From Candidatus Bipolaricaulota bacterium (GTDB taxonomy: Bacteria > Bipolaricaulota > Bipolaricaulia > UBA7950 > UBA9294): a stretch of DNA of 19,101 bases. Below the pieces are notes generated by a model. The model saw only the letters and a program-made list of their open reading frames with translations. It was not told the DNA's origin and searched no databases. This document shows, one piece after another, positions 13,743 through 19,101 of the stretch. The stretch's first letter is position 1. The number at the start of each line of letters is the position of its first letter. The DNA lies in NCBI GenBank assembly GCA_015485945.1, contig WFSM01000056.1:1-19101 (forward strand). Reading direction: 5' to 3'. The translations under genes and the position numbers were made by a program.

Positions 13743-14390
13743 TCACCGGCGCTTGCGTTTGCGGACGGCGTGCCGCTTTCGCACCTCCGCCGCTTTCTGC
13801 CGCGACGCCGCGGAGATGCTCATCGCTGGCGGCAGATTGACCATCGCCAACAGCGCGTCGTGCACCGTCTCCAACTGGTAGGTCTGCGTTTTCTCGGTCA
13901 CCGGAATCAAGTCGAACACCAGCGCCTGCATTTGCTGCATTATCCCGGCGAGTTCGGCCAACGTAGTCACCGCTCCACCGCTTCCATTCGCGGCTACCGC
14001 AATCCCCACCGTTGGCTTTCCGAGCAGCGCGCTCTCCTCGCCAATTGCCGGATCTTTACTGGCCTCGCAGCGCCGGAGGCGGTCGAGGAACGCGCGCATC
14101 GCCTCCCCCATTGACCCAAAAAACGATGGGGTGATGAACACGTACCCCTGCGCCTGATTTACCGATTCGTGCAGGTCCTGAAAATCGTCCTCTAGTTCGC
14201 AAATATGCTTAGTGCGACACGTGCCCCATCCGTCGGGGTCGCATATCGCGCACCGCTGAATGCGGAGATCGTTGAGATTTATGATCCGCACCGGGCTGTG
14301 CCCATCGACGATCCCCTGGCGGGCGGCGTCGGCGCATGCCGCGACAAGCCCGTCCGGATTGGGATCGCTCATTACCACGAGAACTTTCAC
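13743..14390 (-). CDS. NADPH-dependent FMN reductase/iron-sulfur-flavoprotein-like protein
   Basis: A 215-residue flavodoxin-fold protein that probably binds FMN and passes electrons from NAD(P)H. The N-terminal VKVLVVMSDPNPDG takes the phosphate-loop position, and FITPSFFGSMGEAMRAFLDRL is the second flavin loop. Four cysteines follow C47-x2-C50-x7-C58-x5-C64, then EDDF. Related proteins usually have tighter spacing (Cx2Cx2Cx4-5C), so the middle is expanded here. The last roughly 20 residues are extremely basic (RKRHAVRKRKRR), unusual for this family. GTG 14390 has AAAGGAGC 5-6 nt upstream. It lies 43 nt after the S9 peptidase on the same strand, probably in one transcript. Confidence 0.82.
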   Translation of the reverse strand: MKVLVVMSDPNPDGLVAACADAARQGIVDGHSPVRIINLNDLRIQRCAICDPDGWGTCRTKHICELEDDFQDLHESVNQAQGYVFITPSFFGSMGEAMRAFLDRLRRCEASKDPAIGEESALLGKPTVGIAVAANGSGGAVTTLAELAGIMQQMQALVFDLIPVTEKTQTYQLETVHDALLAMVNLPPAMSISAASRQKAAEVRKRHAVRKRKRR

Positions 14391-14433
14391 TTGCGCTCCT
14401 TTCACTTTCGTGACGGCGGTCGACGCATCGACA

Positions 14434-16323
14434 TCACCGAAACAGCACGTAGCGGCGCAGAAATTGGTCCACGTCGCGGTAGAACACCTCAATTGTCTCT
14501 GATTTTCGCCAGCCGTGCCCCTCGCCGGGATAGACGTGATATTCGTGCGGTATACCACGGGCACGCAGGGAAGCGACGATACTGTCCGACTGCTCTTTGG
14601 GGACTACTTTATCGTCTTCTCCTTGGAATACGGCAACCGGGTCACTAATTCGATCCGCGGAAAACAGCGGTGATCGGTCGCGATAGATCCGACTTGCGTC
14701 GGGAAGCGGGCCGATCATGGTGTCGAGGTAGCGGGACTCGAATTTGTGCGTCTTCAGCGCGAGGTTAAACAGATCCGATACACCGTACATGCAGATTGCC
14801 GCCTTGAACAGGCCGGGATGCTCGGTGAGCACACGCAGGACCGTGTATCCGCCGGCACTTCCTCCCATGATCACCAGGCGGCTGCCGTCGGCCCGGTTCG
14901 TCGTCGTGAGAAACTCGGCCCCGGACACGGCATCCTCCATGTCGAAGATCCCCCAGTTGCCTGTAAGCGCGTTCCGATACGCCTTACCGTACCCGGTGCT
15001 GCCGCGGTAGTTCACCTCCAACACCGCGTACCCACGGGACGTGAAAAACTGCGTGCCCGCATGGAATCCAGCGGTCGACTGCGATGTAGGGCCGCCGTGG
15101 ATCATCACCACCGCGGGCGGAAGCCCGTTCCCGGCATAGCGCGGATTGTGCGGCGCGTAGTACAACCCGTACACCTTTCCTCCATCCGGCGCAAGCCACT
15201 CCACTGGTTCCGGGGTGGAAAAATACGCAGGATCGATCGTCTCCGGCTGGGAGTAACGATGCACCCGGGGAGATTGATGTGCGGCGATGGTGCATGTCAC
15301 CACCCGTGGCGGGATCTGCGGGGATTGTCCGATCAGCGCGATTACGTTCTCGGCCGGCGATGGAGCGATCTGCCCAAACAGGGTGTATCCCGGGAAGTAA
15401 TGCGTGATCGACTCGCTGTCCCCGGAACGGACGTCCACCCGTTTCAGTTGGTCGATCCCATTGGATCCGGTGCGATATACGATCGCAGCGCTATCGTACG
15501 TGAACCCGTACGCCCGCATCCCCTGTCCCCACGCCGGGAGGATGACGTTCTCGCCCACAGTGAGGCGACGCGTCGTATCCGCGTCGCTGTCGTACAGATA
15601 GATGTCGCCATCACCGTCGCGTTCCGCTACGTAGGCAAGCATAACGCCGTTGGGAGAAAATTCGGGCTGAAATACAGCTTCGTCATCACCACCCGCGATC
15701 CGGTGTACATTTTCCACTCGCGGCATGTCGCCGCCATTCGCACGTAGTTCGGCGATCATAAGACGCGTTCCATCCCACGGCATGTTGGGGTAATCCCACT
15801 CGATCCACGCGACCCGGCTTCCATCCGGGCTGAACCGCGGCTGCATGTAGAAGTCGCTCCCGGCAACGAGCTTCTGCGGCCAACTCGCACCATCGGTGGC
15901 GACAATTCCCAAACAATCCGCGGTTCCATCGCTCCACACGAATACTACCCATTTCCCGTCCGGGGAGACGACCGGGGCGGCCGGTTCCCCGAGCGGCGGT
16001 GTGATCGGCTGCGCTTCGCCGTGGGTCAGGGGCTGACGATATATCCGCCCCCCGGAGATGAAATAGACGTAGCCACCGGCAACAGTAAAATCGCCACCGC
16101 CGTAGCCGACGCGCGCACGTACGGATAGGTCGACAGTGAGATCGCGCGGTGCGTCCCCGCGCCGTTTAGCGATGAGGACACCGCGGTCGGATCGTCCTTC
16201 AAGCCACACCAACGTTTCTCCATCCGAATCCCACGCTATATCGGATATCCGTATCCCCAGCGCCAGACGCTTGGGGGTAAGCGGACTTTCCCATAATCCA
16301 AACGGTGCTACATTCGCATCCAT
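14434..16323 (-). CDS. Prolyl oligopeptidase family (S9C-like) serine peptidase
   Basis: A 629-residue serine hydrolase, probably an acylaminoacyl- or dipeptidyl-type peptidase. The N-terminal about 370 residues are a TolB/WD-like beta-propeller with repeated SPDG/SPNG blades (VVSPDGKWVVFVW, RFSPDGSRVAWIE, EFSPNGVMLAYVA). The C-terminal alpha/beta hydrolase has the oxyanion motif MIHGGPTS, nucleophile S489 in MGGSAGGYTVL, D571 in GEDDKVVP and H603 in GEGHGW, so the triad is complete. There is no signal peptide from the chosen start, so it is cytosolic. ATG 16323 was chosen for its ribosome binding site AAAGGAGAGCG; longer in-frame starts overlap the divergent MFS promoter. It is followed by the flavoprotein gene after 43 nt. 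Confidence 0.93.
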   Translation of the reverse strand: MDANVAPFGLWESPLTPKRLALGIRISDIAWDSDGETLVWLEGRSDRGVLIAKRRGDAPRDLTVDLSVRARVGYGGGDFTVAGGYVYFISGGRIYRQPLTHGEAQPITPPLGEPAAPVVSPDGKWVVFVWSDGTADCLGIVATDGASWPQKLVAGSDFYMQPRFSPDGSRVAWIEWDYPNMPWDGTRLMIAELRANGGDMPRVENVHRIAGGDDEAVFQPEFSPNGVMLAYVAERDGDGDIYLYDSDADTTRRLTVGENVILPAWGQGMRAYGFTYDSAAIVYRTGSNGIDQLKRVDVRSGDSESITHYFPGYTLFGQIAPSPAENVIALIGQSPQIPPRVVTCTIAAHQSPRVHRYSQPETIDPAYFSTPEPVEWLAPDGGKVYGLYYAPHNPRYAGNGLPPAVVMIHGGPTSQSTAGFHAGTQFFTSRGYAVLEVNYRGSTGYGKAYRNALTGNWGIFDMEDAVSGAEFLTTTNRADGSRLVIMGGSAGGYTVLRVLTEHPGLFKAAICMYGVSDLFNLALKTHKFESRYLDTMIGPLPDASRIYRDRSPLFSADRISDPVAVFQGEDDKVVPKEQSDSIVASLRARGIPHEYHVYPGEGHGWRKSETIEVFYRDVDQFLRRYVLFR

Positions 16324-16353
16324 CGCTCTCCTTTCACTGTGGTTCCACGGCTC

Positions 16354-16383
16354 ATTATAATCGAGATTGTCACTGCGTGTCAT
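16354..16383 (-). promoter_or_regulatory. Promoter of the S9 peptidase operon
   Basis: On the minus strand ATGACA (16383-16378), an 18-nt spacer and a perfect TATAAT (16359-16354). The start point would be near 16347, leaving a leader of about 24 nt with its ribosome binding site. It overlaps the divergent MFS promoter. Confidence 0.65.
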
Positions 16384-16394
16384 TCCGGGATAAT
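16367..16394 (+). promoter_or_regulatory. Promoter of the MFS gene, near-leaderless
   Basis: TTGTCA (16367-16372), a 16-nt spacer and GATAAT (16389-16394) end 9 nt before ATG 16404. Transcription would start about 2-4 nt before the start codon, and there is no ribosome binding site. It shares DNA with the divergent S9 promoter, so the two may compete. Confidence 0.55.
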
Positions 16395-16403
16395 TATAGA
16401 CCC

Positions 16404-17630
16404 ATGTCCATAATCGCTGACTACGTCCGCCGCATCCGCCGCTTCCCCGGCAACGCCCGTCTGTTCCTTGCATTCTCATTTCTGTTTGGATTCAGTTTCG
16501 CTGTGTACTCGCTCTTTTTCAATCTGTACATCATCGCTCGCGGGTACAATCCCGCGTTTCTCGGGGCACTGGTGGCACTTCCAATGGGAATGAACCTGGT
16601 GTTCGCCCTGCCGGTGGGGCTGTTCGGAAATCGCATTGGATACAAACGGGGACTGATTATTGGAGCGGCAGCAATGACCGTGTCGATCGTTGGGATCGCG
16701 TTGTCACCGGGGGCGATCGGACTCATCGCATTCAGCGTGCTCAACGGAATCGGCAACTCGATCCTGTGGGTGATGGGAGTTCCGTTTATGGCCGCCAACA
16801 GCCGGATTGAGGAACGCACGCACCTGTTCAGCATGCAGTTTTCCCTGAACACGTTCTCCGGTTTTTTCGGATTTCTGATCGGGGGAAGCCTTCCCATCAT
16901 GTTCGCTCACGTTCTTCGGTGTGGATCTGGCGCCCCGCTTGCCTATCAGGCCACCCTGTTCACGAGCGCCGGGGTTATGGCTATTGCGGTGATTCCCCTT
17001 GCCCTGATCAGTGAGCCGCCACGCCCCGTCCATACTGAGGTTCTTCGCTTTCGCGCTGCATTCGCCCAGCCAACGCTCATCATTAAACTCCTCATCCCGG
17101 AGATCGTGATCGGGTTCGGTGCCGGCCTGCTCGTCCCGTACTTTAACGTGTTCTTTAAACAACAATTCGCTGTTTCCGACGGGATTCTCGGCACGCTGTT
17201 CGCCGGCCAGGCAGTGGGAATCGGTATCGCCACCCTCGCCGGACCGCTGCTTGCCGCACGCTGGGGCAAGGTGCGCGCGGTTGCGATCACCCAGTTCGCT
17301 TCGATCCCGTTTCTTCTCATGCTGGGGTACTCACCGCTGTTCGTGGTCGCGGTTGTCGGGTTTCTCGCCCGCGCCGCGTTGATGAACATGGGTGGGCCGC
17401 TGTACTCCGCGTTCACGATGGAAAAGGTGGGGGCGGGTCGGCGCGCGGCGGTGAACGGCTTACTCACCATGAGCTGGAGCGGCAGCTTTGCAATCGCCAA
17501 TTGGATAAGCGGTCGTCTCCAGGGAACGGTCGGGTTTTCACCGCTGTTTCTGTTCACTGCTGTTGCCTACGGCGTTGGGGCCGGGCTTGTCTATTTATTC
17601 TTCGCTCGGAGTCGCGCAAGCGAAGCGTAA
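16404..17630 (+). CDS. Major facilitator superfamily transporter
   Basis: A 408-residue integral membrane protein with about 12 hydrophobic segments in two halves. The inter-TM2/3 loop reads GLFGNRIGYKRGL, the MFS signature A type (G-x-x-x-D/N-R-x-G-x-K/R-R/K). A central cytoplasmic loop rich in Pro and Arg (around EPPRPVHTEVLRFR) separates the halves, and a second-half loop AARWGKVRA mirrors the signature. The substrate is unknown; the overall look is of a drug/sugar-efflux type. ATG 16404 is chosen over an upstream in-frame start because it sits directly after a promoter and the protein begins as a typical cytoplasmic N-terminus (MSIIADYVRRIRRFPGN). Confidence 0.88.
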   Translation: MSIIADYVRRIRRFPGNARLFLAFSFLFGFSFAVYSLFFNLYIIARGYNPAFLGALVALPMGMNLVFALPVGLFGNRIGYKRGLIIGAAAMTVSIVGIALSPGAIGLIAFSVLNGIGNSILWVMGVPFMAANSRIEERTHLFSMQFSLNTFSGFFGFLIGGSLPIMFAHVLRCGSGAPLAYQATLFTSAGVMAIAVIPLALISEPPRPVHTEVLRFRAAFAQPTLIIKLLIPEIVIGFGAGLLVPYFNVFFKQQFAVSDGILGTLFAGQAVGIGIATLAGPLLAARWGKVRAVAITQFASIPFLLMLGYSPLFVVAVVGFLARAALMNMGGPLYSAFTMEKVGAGRRAAVNGLLTMSWSGSFAIANWISGRLQGTVGFSPLFLFTAVAYGVGAGLVYLFFARSRASEA

Positions 17631-17655
17631 TCAGTGCGTCCTCCCACCGTCCGCC

Positions 17656-17684
17656 TTGACACGGTTGCCGTAACTCGGTAGAGT
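17656..17684 (+). promoter_or_regulatory. Promoter of the TGS/uridine-kinase-like gene
   Basis: A perfect TTGACA (17656-17661), a 17-nt spacer and TAGAGT (17679-17684) in the 78-nt gap after the MFS gene. The leader would be about 18 nt, including a GGAAGGA ribosome binding site. Confidence 0.65.
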
Positions 17685-17708
17685 GCATTCCCCACGGAAG
17701 GAAAAATT

Positions 17709-19101
17709 ATGACGGAGAAAATTCGTGAAACAACGAAGCGCGGCACGGTACAAGTCCGCCTCCCCGACGGTCGTACGTTCGAGGGACCAAAGGGCACCCC
17801 ACTTGTCGATTTCTTCCGCACCGCATTTCCGCGCGCGAGCGATCCACCGGTAGCGGCGATCGTCAACGACAAACTCATTGAGCTCGGACAGCCGGTGGAG
17901 ATCGACATCGACGCCGCTCCAGTGTTGCTGTCCGATTCGGACGGGATCCGCATCTACTGCCGCAGTCTGTCGTTCCTCCTCATCGTTGCTGCCAACAAGC
18001 TGTTCCCACGCGCGCGTCTCGACATCGATTATTCCGTGCCGTACGGCGGGTATTTCTGTCGCGTCGAGGGACGTGACCCGTTCACCGCTGACGAGCTCGG
18101 GCAGATCAAGGAGCGCATGCTGGCGTTGGTCGCGGCGGACCACTCGATCGTGCGGCAACGACTAAACGTGTCCGATGCGCAGAAGATATTTGCCGATCGC
18201 GGCGAAGAGGGGAAGGTGAAACTCCTTGCCGAGTACAAGGAGGACCACATTCACCTGTATGAACTCGACGGCTTTCTTGACTATTTTTACGGATACATGG
18301 TCCCGTCGACTGGCTACCTGCGCACGTTTGCGCTCGATACGTTCCCGGGTGGGTTCATCCTCCGGTTTCCACGCCGCGAGGCTCCGACCAAGCTCCTACC
18401 GCCGCAGCGATTCACGACATTGCGTGAGGTGTTCACCGAGTACGGCGAGTGGTTGCGGCTGTTGGGCATCCGTCATGTCGCCGCGCTGAACGATGCCGTC
18501 CGCACCGGGCGCATCGAAGAAGTGATCCTCGTCTCAGAGGCGCTGCACGAACAGCGGATCGCCGAGCTGGCAAGCATCATCTCGCGCCGTCACGATGAGG
18601 ACCATCGGCTTGTCCTGATTGCGGGCCCGTCGTCATCGGGCAAGACCACGTTCTCCAAGCGACTCGCCGTCCAACTTATCGCTACCGGGATCCGCCCGTA
18701 CCCGCTGGGAATGGATGATTACTTCCTTCCGCGCGACACTTTGGTCGAGAACAACATCGACTTCGACTCGCTGGGAGCGCTCGATGTGAAGTTCTTCGAG
18801 GACCAATTGCACACCCTGCTCGCGGGCAAGCCGGTCACTCTGCCCCACTACAATTTCAAGAGTGGGAAACGCGAGGAGGGACCAACGGTACAACTCGCCC
18901 CGGACCAAGTGTTGATCGTTGAAGGAATCCACGGCCTTAATCCAAATTTGCTCGGCAACTTCCCCGCTGGCGACGTGTTCCGGATATTCGTGTCCCCGCT
19001 TACCCAGCTCAACCTCGACCGCCACAACCGCATTCCCACCACGGACACCCGCCTTATCCGCCGCATCGTGCGCGATTCCATCTACCGCAACTACCCGGCG
19101 G
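17709..19101 (+). CDS. TGS / ThrRS-like / uridine-kinase mosaic protein (partial, C-terminus beyond window)
   Basis: Open from ATG 17709 to the window end (464 codons), with GGAAGGA upstream. Domain order: a TGS domain (about 12-75; VQVRLPDGRTFEGPKGTPLVDFFR), and a region like the second N-terminal domain of threonyl-tRNA synthetase (about 90-240), including YCRSLSFLLIVAANKLFP and HLYELDGFLDYFYGYMVPSTGYL, close to the ThrRS GPHVPSTG segment. A uridine kinase/phosphoribulokinase-like P-loop domain follows with GPSSSGKT at 306-313, then LGMDDYFLPRD and VLIVEGIHGLNP. This architecture is known from Thermotogae, Firmicutes and relatives as a uridine-kinase-related nucleoside kinase. No ThrRS catalytic core is seen, so it is not a synthetase. 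Substrate: probably a nucleoside, unproven. Confidence 0.9.
   Translation, partial: MTEKIRETTKRGTVQVRLPDGRTFEGPKGTPLVDFFRTAFPRASDPPVAAIVNDKLIELGQPVEIDIDAAPVLLSDSDGIRIYCRSLSFLLIVAANKLFPRARLDIDYSVPYGGYFCRVEGRDPFTADELGQIKERMLALVAADHSIVRQRLNVSDAQKIFADRGEEGKVKLLAEYKEDHIHLYELDGFLDYFYGYMVPSTGYLRTFALDTFPGGFILRFPRREAPTKLLPPQRFTTLREVFTEYGEWLRLLGIRHVAALNDAVRTGRIEEVILVSEALHEQRIAELASIISRRHDEDHRLVLIAGPSSSGKTTFSKRLAVQLIATGIRPYPLGMDDYFLPRDTLVENNIDFDSLGALDVKFFEDQLHTLLAGKPVTLPHYNFKSGKREEGPTVQLAPDQVLIVEGIHGLNPNLLGNFPAGDVFRIFVSPLTQLNLDRHNRIPTTDTRLIRRIVRDSIYRNYPA

Overview
The window is a bacterial chromosomal segment of roughly 55-60 % GC by eye, densely packed, with short gaps and many clear AGGAGG-type ribosome binding sites. 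I saw no tRNA, rRNA, CRISPR array, insertion sequence or phage gene. The gene types (carbamate kinase, a knotted-type transcarbamylase, adenine deaminase, TlyA, a TGS/ThrRS-like/uridine-kinase mosaic) suggest a fermentative anaerobe outside the Proteobacteria, such as a Thermotogae-, Firmicutes- or Bipolaricaulota-like lineage. That placement is inference; no marker here settles it.

Region 1 (1-6143, minus strand). Read in the direction of transcription it holds adenine deaminase, a FadR-type GntR regulator, an M20 metallopeptidase/deacylase, carbamate kinase, and a YgeW/AOTCase-like transcarbamylase cut by the window start. Divergent from adenine deaminase (6241 onward, plus strand) is a large fold-type-II PLP enzyme. 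The set resembles the ygeW-ygeX-ygeY-yqeA core of the anaerobic purine/urate degradation cluster of enterobacteria and gut anaerobes. There carbamoyl groups from ureido intermediates become carbamoyl phosphate and then ATP, and a PLP lyase acts on the diamino acid left over. The PLP enzyme here is longer than YgeX and may be a different subfamily in the same role. A perfect 34-bp repeat carries the -10 box and early transcribed region of both the regulator gene and the adenine deaminase gene, and is the best candidate for the regulator's operator.

Region 2 (6241-9270, plus strand) is a tight operon: PLP enzyme, a THEP1-like P-loop NTPase, a PNPOx-fold flavin/stress protein, and a cyclase-family (kynurenine-formamidase-like) metal hydrolase. 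The last three genes overlap at stop/start codons. Their link to the catabolic theme is by position only.

Region 3 (9330-13742, plus strand) has a two-TM envelope protein of unknown function, then an apparent operon ddl - MBL hydrolase - class I aminotransferase - tlyA joined by overlaps or a 3-nt gap. It meets, with directly abutting stop codons, a minus-strand pair: an S9 prolyl-oligopeptidase-family peptidase followed by an FMN-reductase-like flavoprotein (16323 down to 13743).

Region 4 (16324-19101): a divergent promoter region separates the S9 peptidase from an MFS transporter. A TGS/ThrRS-like/uridine-kinase protein follows and runs off the window end. ddl and the MFS gene have promoters so close to their start codons that their mRNAs may be leaderless.
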